A stretch of 19,231 nt of DNA from DUQU01 sp964481475 (GTDB lineage: Bacteria; Bacillota_I; Bacilli_A; Acholeplasmatales; UBA5453): the NCBI GenBank assembly GCA_964481475.1, contig CAYZTG010000018.1, positions 1-19,231 of the forward strand, written 5' to 3'. Below are positions 1 to 6,514 of the stretch, piece by piece (within the stretch, counting starts at the first letter, position 1; every line of letters starts with the position of its first letter). A program made the translations under genes and the position numbers. Below the pieces are notes generated by a model. It saw only the letters and a list, made by a program, of their open reading frames with translations, made no database searches and was not told the origin of the DNA.

Positions 1-1
1 T

Positions 2-766
2 GCTCCTGCGTTACATCAAGCAGATATTGGTATTTCTGTGGATAGTGCTGTTGATATTGCTAAAGAAACAGCTGATATTGTTTTGTTGGAAAAAGATTTA
101 TTAGTTTTAGAAGAAGGTGTAGTGGAAGGAAGAAAGACTTTTGGTAATATTATTAAATATATTAAAATGGCCGCTAGTGGTAACTTTGGGAATATGATTG
201 CAGTTATTATTGCAAGTATTTTCTTACCCTTTCTACCGATGTTACCAATTCATATTTTAACGCAAAATTTACTTAATGACTTTTCCCAGCTAGGGATGCC
301 GTTTGATAAAGTAGATGAGTCGTATTTGTTAAAACCTAGAAAATGGAATACAAAAAGCATTCGTAATTTCACATTTATTTTAGGACCACTAAGTTCAATT
401 TTTGATATTTTAACATTTATAGTGCTTTGGTATTTCATAAAAGCGAATACAGTTGATTTAGCTCCACTATTTCAAGCTGGTTGGTTTGTCTTTGGAACTG
501 TTTCACAAATAGTTGTTATTCATGCAATTAGAACCGAAAAAATTTCTTTTATCCAAAGTTTACCATCAAAAATATTAATTTTATCGACGTTTGTAGTTGC
601 TTCTATTGCAGTTATTATCGGTTTCACATCAATTGGTTCGGTTATTGATCTTGATATTTTACCTTTAAGTTATTTTGGTTGGCTGGCATTGTTGGCAGTG
701 ATGTATGTGATTAGTGTGGAAGTTGTTAAAAAACTTTATATTAAACGTTATGGAGAGTGGATGTAA
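2..766 (+). CDS. mgtA: Magnesium-transporting P-type ATPase, C-terminal part (5' end outside window)
   Basis: This is the C-terminal third of an MgtA/MgtB-type (P3B) ATPase, a membrane pump that imports Mg2+ using ATP. The reading frame is open from base 2, so the gene begins before the window. The first visible residues, APALHQADIGISVD, are the end of the P-domain hinge (GDGxNDAPAL), whose first half lies outside. A conserved stretch follows (DIAKETADIVLLEK, then EGRKTFGNIIKY) leading into the last transmembrane helices. The NLLNDFSQLGMPFDKVD segment and the LPLSYFGWLA and YIKRYGEW tail match MgtA rather than Ca2+ or heavy-metal ATPases. It ends in TAA and is followed 60 bases later by pyk. 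The ATP-binding and phosphorylation domains cannot be checked here. Family assignment is secure; ion specificity rests on similarity. Confidence 0.9.
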   Translation, partial: APALHQADIGISVDSAVDIAKETADIVLLEKDLLVLEEGVVEGRKTFGNIIKYIKMAASGNFGNMIAVIIASIFLPFLPMLPIHILTQNLLNDFSQLGMPFDKVDESYLLKPRKWNTKSIRNFTFILGPLSSIFDILTFIVLWYFIKANTVDLAPLFQAGWFVFGTVSQIVVIHAIRTEKISFIQSLPSKILILSTFVVASIAVIIGFTSIGSVIDLDILPLSYFGWLALLAVMYVISVEVVKKLYIKRYGEWM

Positions 767-826
767 AACGATTTTATATTGTAGTTATCTTGTAAAGATG
801 ATAGAATATTAGAGAGGTGTTATATT

Positions 827-2251
827 ATGATATTAAATAGAAAAACAAAAATAGTTTGTACAATTGGACCAGCAACAAACACACCAGAAATGATTGAGAA
901 ATTAATAAAAGCCGGAATGAATGTGGCAAGATTGAATTTTTCTCATGGGACTCATGAAGAACATGAAAGAATTATTAAAATTATTAGAGAAAAATCTAAA
1001 GAATTAAATACACATGTTGGTATTTTAGTGGACACAAAAGGGCCAGAAATAAGAACAGGAGCTTTTGAAAATGGCTCTGTTTCCTATGAAAAGGGGGATA
1101 TTGTCAAAATCTTTAAAAAAGAAGTACTAGGGACAAAAGAAGGGTTCCATATTAATGTTAAAGAACTTTTTCATGATATGTCAATTGGCAATATTATTTT
1201 AATTGATGATGGTAAAGTTAAATTAAATGTTATTGAAGTAAGAGAAGAATATTTGCTTTGTGAAGTTGCTAACAAAGGAGTAATTAAAGATCATAAAGGT
1301 GTTAATACTCCTGGTGTTCATGTTTCAATGCCATTTGTTAGTAAGAAGGATTCAAAGGATTTAGATTTTGCTGTAAAAATGGACGTTGATATGATTGCTT
1401 TATCGTTTGTAAGAACTGCAGGCGATGTTATGCAAATAAGATCGATCTTAAATTTCTTAGACAGCAAGAAGATTGAACTTATTTCAAAAATAGAATCACA
1501 ACAAGCAATGGATGCTCTTGAAGAAATATTAAATGTTTCTGATGGTATTATGGTTGCAAGAGGAGATTTAGGTGTTGAAGTTTCAACTCAAGTAGTTCCT
1601 TTATACCAAAAGAAGATGATTACGATGGCTAACGAAAAAGGGAAACCTGTTATTACTGCAACCCATATGCTGGAATCGATGATGCATACTCCAAGACCAA
1701 CTAGAGCAGAAGCAAGTGACGTTGCAAATGCGATTTTAGATGGAAGTGACGCAATAATGTTAAGTGGTGAATCAGCTTCGGGTTTATATCCAATTGAAGC
1801 AGTTGAAACAATGGATATTATCGCAAAAACAATAGAACCAACGATTGATTATGAAAATAGATTACAAAAATCTTTGCTTACATCTGAAAAAACTGTGAAC
1901 GATGCAATTGGGATGAGTGTTGCTCAAAGTGCTTTAATCTTACCCGATGTCGCTGCAGTATTTGCTTTTACAGAAACAGGTGGAACTGCAAAAAGACTAT
2001 GTAAGTTTAGACCTAGTGTTCCGTTAATTGCTATTACAAAAGAGGAAAAGACTTGTAATAAATTAACATATTATTGGGGTATTACATCAGTCTTTAGAGA
2101 TGACTATAATGACTTTATCTCCTATGATAGAGTTGCCATTGATGTTGCTAAACAATTAGGATACACAAATGGTGCTAAAATAATTATTACAAGTGGATAC
2201 TTACAACAACATGGTTCAACTAATACAATTAGAATATTAGAAATTAAGTAA
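827..2251 (+). CDS. pyk: Pyruvate kinase
   Basis: Pyruvate kinase makes pyruvate and ATP from phosphoenolpyruvate and ADP, the last step of glycolysis, in the cytosol. The 474 residues match the basic family length, without the extra C-terminal PEP-utiliser-like domain of Bacillus enzymes. Visible motifs are MNVARLNFSHG (31-41, substrate-binding Arg35), DTKGPEIRTG (69-78), KIESQQAMD with catalytic Lys221 and metal ligand Glu223, VARGDLGVE (243-251, Asp247) and PTRAEASDVANAILDGSDA (291-309). Glu74 in the TKGPE motif is the residue of K+-dependent pyruvate kinases; K+-independent ones have Lys. The C-terminal domain (about 350-474) is present, but no allosteric effector can be predicted. The start is fixed by AGAGAGGTG about 8 bases upstream. 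A hairpin terminator overlaps the stop codon. Confidence 0.97.
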   Translation: MILNRKTKIVCTIGPATNTPEMIEKLIKAGMNVARLNFSHGTHEEHERIIKIIREKSKELNTHVGILVDTKGPEIRTGAFENGSVSYEKGDIVKIFKKEVLGTKEGFHINVKELFHDMSIGNIILIDDGKVKLNVIEVREEYLLCEVANKGVIKDHKGVNTPGVHVSMPFVSKKDSKDLDFAVKMDVDMIALSFVRTAGDVMQIRSILNFLDSKKIELISKIESQQAMDALEEILNVSDGIMVARGDLGVEVSTQVVPLYQKKMITMANEKGKPVITATHMLESMMHTPRPTRAEASDVANAILDGSDAIMLSGESASGLYPIEAVETMDIIAKTIEPTIDYENRLQKSLLTSEKTVNDAIGMSVAQSALILPDVAAVFAFTETGGTAKRLCKFRPSVPLIAITKEEKTCNKLTYYWGITSVFRDDYNDFISYDRVAIDVAKQLGYTNGAKIIITSGYLQQHGSTNTIRILEIK

Positions 2252-2272
2252 GGGGAGCAATCCTCTTTTTTT
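2251..2272 (+). terminator. Rho-independent terminator after pyk
   Basis: AGGGGA (2251-2256) pairs with TCCTCT (2261-2266), with one G-U pair, around a GCAA tetraloop of the stable GNRA type. Seven T residues (2266-2272) follow. The hairpin begins at the last base of the pyk stop codon. The stem is short, so termination may be partial and some reading into the next gene is possible. Confidence 0.75.
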
Positions 2273-2310
2273 ACAATTTTAAAATAAAACAGAAAAGGGT
2301 AGTAGAAGAG

Positions 2311-3582
2311 ATGTTAAAAAACAATAAAAGATATGTTGCTAGAGTAATTGAACTTGATTATAAAGCTGATGGAGTAGTCTTGATTGATAATACTTATATT
2401 TTTATTAAAGGCGCTTTAAAAGATGAACTAATTAATTTTGAACTAGTTAAACTGACTAAAAAATATGGTATTGGCAAGTTAATAAAAGTATTAGAAATGT
2501 CGCCTCAAAGGATAGGCCATTTAAATGAGCTTGGTAGTTTAAGTTTAAGTCACCTAAATTTTGAGAGCCAACTTTCCTGGCAAGAAGAAATTACGAAAAC
2601 TACTTTTGAAAAAGCCTTAAAAACTGACGTTAATGTCTTAAAAACAATTACTGATAATAACCAGTTTAATTACCGTAATAAAGTGACTTTTCATGTCTTA
2701 AATAATCAAGAAATCAAACTAGGATTATATAAAAGAGATTCAAAAACATTAACAGAAGTTAATCATTTTTCTTTAGCACATCCACTTAGTAATAAGTTGC
2801 TTAAGATGATAAACGATTCTAAAATTGTAGTTGATAGTAGTGTTTTAAAACACATTATGATAAAAAACAATGATAATAATCAACTTTTAGTTACTTTAGT
2901 GGGAACTAAAAGTAAATTTCAAGGATTAGTTGAACTCATTTCCCTTATAAAAGGTTGTGAGTATGTAAGTGGACTTACCTTAAATATAAACACTGACGCT
3001 AATAAAATATTAGGAAATAAATCGTTTCTCCTAGCTGGTGTTAATCAATTAAGATATCGAAATTTATTAATTACTGATCTTAGTTTTATGCAAGTTAATT
3101 ATGGAGTTATGGATTTAACCTTTAAACTAATTAAAGAAAATATTACAGGAAACAAGGTTTTAGATCTATATAGTGGGATTGGTAGTATTATTTATAGTGT
3201 TTTAGATGATAATAAAAAAGGTATTATGGTCGAAAGCAATGAAGAAAATATTAAACTTGCTAAATTAATAAAAAATACTAAGAAAATAACCAACTTAGAA
3301 ATTATCCATAATTTATCGGAAAACTATTTTCTTAATCAAAGTTTTGATACTTTAATCGTTGATCCGCCAAGAAGTGGGTTAGAAGAAAGTTTGGTTTCTA
3401 ATATTAAAGAAGGAAAGATAAAAAGATTCATATACCTTTCTTGTAATTTACAGACTTTAATTAGAGATATAAGGTTACTAGAGAATAGTTATAAAATTGA
3501 TAAAGTTTATCCGATAAAGATGTTTCCAGAAACAAATTCGTTGGAAACGTTAGTAATCTTAAGTAATGTTAATTATCAATAA
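2311..3582 (+). CDS. rlmD: 23S rRNA (uracil-5-)-methyltransferase, RlmD/RlmCD (TrmA) family, without Fe-S cysteines
   Basis: An S-adenosylmethionine-dependent RNA m5U methyltransferase of the TrmA/RumA family, probably modifying 23S rRNA. The N-terminal ~60 residues fit a TRAM RNA-binding domain. Then come FMQVN (259-263), SAM motif I DLYSGIG (285-291), DPPRSGLEE (351-359), SCNLQTLIRD with the nucleophilic Cys378 (usual form SCNPxTLxRD), and the C-terminal general base Glu412 in NSLETLVIL. Oddly, the region that normally holds CxxxxxCGGC before QHLSYExQ reads ELGSLSLSHLNFESQL (73-88). All cluster cysteines are gone, and the protein has only two Cys, 216 and 378. The 4Fe-4S cluster of E. coli RumA is therefore absent. 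Whether it methylates one or two 23S sites (RlmD versus RlmCD), or tRNA, cannot be decided from sequence. The ribosome-binding site is weak. Confidence 0.88.
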   Translation: MLKNNKRYVARVIELDYKADGVVLIDNTYIFIKGALKDELINFELVKLTKKYGIGKLIKVLEMSPQRIGHLNELGSLSLSHLNFESQLSWQEEITKTTFEKALKTDVNVLKTITDNNQFNYRNKVTFHVLNNQEIKLGLYKRDSKTLTEVNHFSLAHPLSNKLLKMINDSKIVVDSSVLKHIMIKNNDNNQLLVTLVGTKSKFQGLVELISLIKGCEYVSGLTLNINTDANKILGNKSFLLAGVNQLRYRNLLITDLSFMQVNYGVMDLTFKLIKENITGNKVLDLYSGIGSIIYSVLDDNKKGIMVESNEENIKLAKLIKNTKKITNLEIIHNLSENYFLNQSFDTLIVDPPRSGLEESLVSNIKEGKIKRFIYLSCNLQTLIRDIRLLENSYKIDKVYPIKMFPETNSLETLVILSNVNYQ

Positions 3583-3623
3583 AAAAAACAAATGTTTTGC
3601 TTAGATGTTTAAAACTATATTTG
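3581..3623 (-). terminator. AT-rich terminator for queT in the convergent gap
   Basis: Read on the minus strand, an arm at 3623-3611 (ATTTG side plus AAAAC side, with a 3-base bulge at 3616-3618) pairs with 3598-3589 around a 12-base loop. Eight T residues follow on that strand (3588-3581). The stem has only two G-C pairs, so strength is uncertain. Position and T-run fit the end of the minus-strand queT transcript, about 20 bases past its stop codon. Confidence 0.5.
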
Positions 3624-3641
3624 GTTAGATAAATTGTTTTA

Positions 3642-4115
3642 TTAAGATAGAATATCGTCAAAATTATATTTTTTTAAAAGATAATATAAGGGTAATCCAA
3701 TAAGATAAACAACTACTAGTTCACCAATAAAGACTGTAGTGAAAGTTAATAAAAAAGGCAATTCAAAAATGATTGTTAAACCAAGGCCAATAATTAAACC
3801 GTTAATAAGTGGTGGGAAAATAAGGGCAAGATAAGGTTTCTTTTTAAATAAAATTATTAAAATAAATGATATAATTGATGCGATTACGCCAAATGTTATA
3901 TCAAATAACAGCATTGAACTAAAAAAGTTTGCAATAAAAACACCTAGAGTAAGGCCTAAAATTGACTTTTTATCAAATAAAAGTAAAATTAAAAGTACTT
4001 CAGCAATTCTAAATTGAATTTCTTGAAAGCTAAATTCCATAAAAATAAAAACAAGCACTACATAAATAGCAGCAATTAGTGATTGTTTAATTAAGTCTTT
4101 TAAAGTAAAATTCAT
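3642..4115 (-). CDS. queT: QueT-type queuosine-precursor transporter (ECF S component)
   Basis: A 157-residue, very hydrophobic protein with about five to six predicted membrane segments (roughly 10-28, 38-55, 56-70, 73-90, 97-118, 122-147). The EIQFRIAEVLLILLLFD stretch (32-48) matches the conserved QFRxxE signature of the QueT family (DUF988). QueT proteins are the substrate-binding S components of energy-coupling factor transporters and are thought to import a queuosine precursor such as preQ1. The shared EcfA/EcfA'/EcfT module is not in this window. The gene is divergent from tgt, whose enzyme uses preQ1, so context supports the assignment strongly. A good ribosome-binding site (AGGTG) lies 5 bases before the ATG. 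I looked for a preQ1 riboswitch in the 58-base upstream gap and saw none. The substrate is inferred, not proven. Confidence 0.88.
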   Translation of the reverse strand: MNFTLKDLIKQSLIAAIYVVLVFIFMEFSFQEIQFRIAEVLLILLLFDKKSILGLTLGVFIANFFSSMLLFDITFGVIASIISFILIILFKKKPYLALIFPPLINGLIIGLGLTIIFELPFLLTFTTVFIGELVVVYLIGLPLYYLLKKYNFDDILS

Positions 4116-4133
4116 ATTATCACCTAATAAAAT

Positions 4134-4162
4134 ATTTTAACACTAATAAGTAGTTAGTTCAA
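4134..4162 (-). promoter_or_regulatory. Candidate queT promoter (extended -10)
   Basis: On the minus strand, TTGAAC (4162-4157) is followed after 17 bases by TAAAAT (4139-4134), preceded by TGT as in an extended -10 element. Transcription would start near 4127, only about 12 bases before the queT ATG. The -35 box lies against the tgt ribosome-binding site on the other strand. Such boxes arise easily by chance in AT-rich DNA. Confidence 0.42.
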
Positions 4163-4173
4163 GGAGAATCAAA

Positions 4174-5277
4174 ATGATCAAATACGAATTAAAACACGTT
4201 TGTAAGCAGTCAGGAGCAAGATATGGTATCTTACACACACCACATGGTAGTTATGAAACTCCGATCTTTATGCCTGTGGGAACAAAAGCGACAGTTAAGA
4301 CCTTATCACCGGAAGAAATAAAAGAAGTTTCTGATGGTTTAATTTTAGGAAATACTTACCATCTTTGGCTTCAACCAGGGCAAGATATTATAAAAGCTCA
4401 TGGTGGAATTAGAGGTTTTATGCAATGGGATGGATCACTCTTAACTGATTCAGGAGGATTTCAAGTTTTTTCTTTATCATCATTTAGAAAGATTGAAGAA
4501 GAAGGTGTTACTTTTAAAAATCCTCTTAACGGTGACACGCTCTTTTTATCTCCTGAAAAAGCAATTGAAATTCAGGAAGATTTAGGAGCAGACATTATTA
4601 TGTCATTTGATGAATGTCCGCCAATTAATGCGACTGAAGAATATATGAAAGATAGTGTAGATAGAACTTTAAGATGGGCTAAAAGAGGTAAAGAACACTT
4701 AAAAACTGATCAAGCATTATTTGGGATTGTTCAAGGGGGATTAAACCGGGAGTTAAGAAAATATTCAGCTGAGGAAACGGTTAAAATTGATTTCCCAGGA
4801 TACTCGATTGGCGGATTATCTGTCGGTGAAAAATCAGAAGAAATGTATGAAGCAATCAAATTTACAACCCCATTTTTGCCAATTGACAAACCAAGATATT
4901 TAATGGGAGTTGGTGACCCAGTTGATATTTTAGAAAGTGTCATTAGAGGAATTGATATGTTTGACTGTGTTTTACCAACAAGAAACGCAAGACATGGGAC
5001 TGTTTTTACTACAAGCGGAAAAATTAACATTAAAAATAAACAGTTTGAAAAAGATTTATCTGTAGTTGATAGTAATCTCATAACTAAATATTCGAATTTC
5101 ACAAAATCATATGTTAGACATCTCTTTAAGGCCAATGAGATTTTTGGGTTAAGGTTAATGACATATCAGAATTTGGCTTTCTTAAAACATTTAATGAATG
5201 AAATACGAACAGCAATTAAAGAAGATAGATTACTTGATTTTAAAGAAGAATTTTATAAACAATATCAAAGAAAATAA
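4174..5277 (+). CDS. tgt: tRNA-guanine transglycosylase lacking its structural zinc ligands
   Basis: Exchanges guanine-34 of GUN-anticodon tRNAs for preQ1, a step of queuosine synthesis. The TIM-barrel core is intact: LTDSGGFQVFSL with general base Asp92, FDECPP (145-150), GIVQGGL (184-190), GGLSVGE (213-219), and GIDMFDCVLPTRNARHG with nucleophile Asp264. Val217 matches the bacterial, preQ1-using type. The unusual part is the C-terminal zinc site. Bacterial Tgt has CxCxxC plus a later His (Cys318, Cys320, Cys323 and His349 in Zymomonas). Aligning on YVRHLFKANEIFGLRL places Asn301, Ile303, Tyr306 and Gln332 at those positions, and no Cys follows residue 265. The rest of this region is well conserved, which argues against simple decay. 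The start is supported by AAGGAG 7 bases upstream. queT is divergent; ftsZ follows 88 bases downstream with its own candidate promoter. Confidence 0.95.
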   Translation: MIKYELKHVCKQSGARYGILHTPHGSYETPIFMPVGTKATVKTLSPEEIKEVSDGLILGNTYHLWLQPGQDIIKAHGGIRGFMQWDGSLLTDSGGFQVFSLSSFRKIEEEGVTFKNPLNGDTLFLSPEKAIEIQEDLGADIIMSFDECPPINATEEYMKDSVDRTLRWAKRGKEHLKTDQALFGIVQGGLNRELRKYSAEETVKIDFPGYSIGGLSVGEKSEEMYEAIKFTTPFLPIDKPRYLMGVGDPVDILESVIRGIDMFDCVLPTRNARHGTVFTTSGKINIKNKQFEKDLSVVDSNLITKYSNFTKSYVRHLFKANEIFGLRLMTYQNLAFLKHLMNEIRTAIKEDRLLDFKEEFYKQYQRK

Positions 5278-5307
5278 TTACAATAAATTACTTTCATATT
5301 ATTGTAA
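5278..5307 (+). repeat. 9-base perfect inverted repeat between tgt and ftsZ
   Basis: TTACAATAA (5278-5286) and TTATTGTAA (5299-5307) are perfect inverse copies around a 12-base loop, beginning just after the tgt stop codon. The right arm contains the candidate ftsZ -35 box TTGTAA. It could be a weak AT-rich terminator for tgt, followed by TATTTTTA rather than a clean T-run. It could also be an operator for ftsZ. The sequence alone does not decide. Confidence 0.45.
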
Positions 5308-5329
5308 AATAATATTTTTAGTGTATACT
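5302..5329 (+). promoter_or_regulatory. ftsZ: Candidate ftsZ promoter
   Basis: TTGTAA (5302-5307) and TATACT (5324-5329) are separated by 16 bases. Transcription would start near 5336, giving a leader of about 30 bases that contains the strong AGGAGGT ribosome-binding site (5354-5360). It would serve ftsZ, ychF, yggS and sepF, minus whatever stops at the hairpin after ftsZ. Confidence 0.5.
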
Positions 5330-5365
5330 TAATATAGTAGATAAAAATTATTTAGGAGGTATTTT

Positions 5366-6481
5366 ATGGTGTTCGGTGCGAACGATGATTTCAATCAAAA
5401 ACCAATTATAAAAGTTATTGGAGTAGGTGGCGGTGGTGGAAATGCCGTTAATAGAATGATTGAAAACGATGTTAAAGGAGTAACATTTGTCGCTGTAAAT
5501 ACTGATGCTCAAGTACTAAGAATTTCCAAAGCACAAGAAAGATTACAAATTGGAAAACATTTAACAAGAGGTCTAGGAGCAGGCGCAAAACCTGATATTG
5601 GTAAAAAAGCTGCATTAGAAGATGAAGATGAACTTAGAGCAATTTTATCTGACGCTGACATGGTTTTTGTAACTGCAGGAATGGGTGGGGGAACTGGAAC
5701 TGGTGCCGCACCTGTGATTGCAAGACTTGCCAAAGAAATGGGTTGCTTAACAATTGGAATCGTCACAAAACCATTTGTATTTGAAGGTCCTGAAAGAACC
5801 CAACATGCAATTGCTGGTTTAGAAGAATTAAAAAAATATGTTGACACTTTAATTGTAATTCCCAATGAAAGATTACTTTCAATCATTGATCCCCATGTTG
5901 ATATGTTAACTGCCTTTAGAGAAGCTGATAATGTCCTTAGACAAGGTGTTCAAGGTATTGCAGAACTAATTTCTATGCCTGGTTTAATTAATGTTGACTT
6001 TGCTGATGTAAGAACAGTTATGCAAGATAAAGGGACTGCTTTAATGGGAATTGGAATAGCTTCAGGTGATAATAGAGCTGTTGAAGCAGCAAGAAAAGCT
6101 ATTCATAGTCAATTATTAGAAGTAACAATTGATGGAGCGACACATTCACTAGTAAATATTACCGCTTCAACTAATTTAACATTATTCGAAGTAAGTCAAG
6201 CTTTAGAAGAAATAAGAAATGCTAGTGAACATGATTTAAATATTATTTATGGAACAACCCTTAATGCTGATTTAGGCGACGAGATGATTGTTACTGTAAT
6301 TGCGACTGGTTATGAATTAAAAGCAAAGGATCATCATATGGATAATTTTGCTGAACAAATATTCAAAAAAACTAGTCCAGAACAGATGTCACTAACTTCA
6401 ACTGGCTTTGAATCGAAAACAGTTGATCAATCAAGCACATCTAAACAAAATTTACCACCATGGTTAAAGAAAAGAAAATAG
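5366..6481 (+). CDS. ftsZ: Cell division protein FtsZ
   Basis: FtsZ is the tubulin-like GTPase that forms the division ring at midcell. The N-terminal nucleotide-binding motif VGGGGGNAVNRM (20-31), the tubulin signature GGGTGTG (107-113) and the T7 synergy loop NVDFAD (209-214, NxDxxD, which completes the GTPase site of the neighbouring subunit) are all intact. The linker after about residue 320 is short. The extreme C terminus, LPPWLKKRK (363-371), corresponds to the conserved peptide that binds FtsA, SepF and other partners, though it differs from the common DIPxFLR form. At 371 residues the protein is of normal length. ATG 5366 is fixed by AGGAGGT 5 bases upstream. No ftsA is visible; sepF lies three genes downstream and is the obvious membrane-tether candidate. 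Confidence 0.98.
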   Translation: MVFGANDDFNQKPIIKVIGVGGGGGNAVNRMIENDVKGVTFVAVNTDAQVLRISKAQERLQIGKHLTRGLGAGAKPDIGKKAALEDEDELRAILSDADMVFVTAGMGGGTGTGAAPVIARLAKEMGCLTIGIVTKPFVFEGPERTQHAIAGLEELKKYVDTLIVIPNERLLSIIDPHVDMLTAFREADNVLRQGVQGIAELISMPGLINVDFADVRTVMQDKGTALMGIGIASGDNRAVEAARKAIHSQLLEVTIDGATHSLVNITASTNLTLFEVSQALEEIRNASEHDLNIIYGTTLNADLGDEMIVTVIATGYELKAKDHHMDNFAEQIFKKTSPEQMSLTSTGFESKTVDQSSTSKQNLPPWLKKRK

Positions 6482-6499
6482 GCTGTAAAGCCTTTTTTT
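6480..6499 (+). terminator. Short hairpin terminator overlapping the ftsZ stop codon
   Basis: AGGCT (6480-6484) pairs with AGCCT (6489-6493) around a GTAA (GNRA) tetraloop, followed by a T-run through 6499. The hairpin begins inside the ftsZ TAG stop. With a five-pair stem it may act as an attenuator, giving less ychF-yggS-sepF transcript than ftsZ transcript. Confidence 0.65.
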
Positions 6500-6514
6500 G
6501 AGGAGAATATGTAA

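Noticed and set aside
779..807. TTGTAG-17-TAGAAT as a pyk promoter
   Set aside because: The boxes fit moderately, but the start would fall on the pyk ribosome site. Too weak to list as a feature; it is mentioned only under the short-leader observation.
4116..4173. preQ1 riboswitch in the queT-tgt gap
   Set aside because: Read both strands for the stem-loop and C-rich core of preQ1-I and for an A-rich tail pairing into the loop; none found, and the gap is very short.
6509..6514. ATG-TAA start-stop before ychF as a regulatory element
   Set aside because: Two codons in AT-rich sequence are easily chance, and the spacing from GAGGAG (3 bases) is too short for good initiation.
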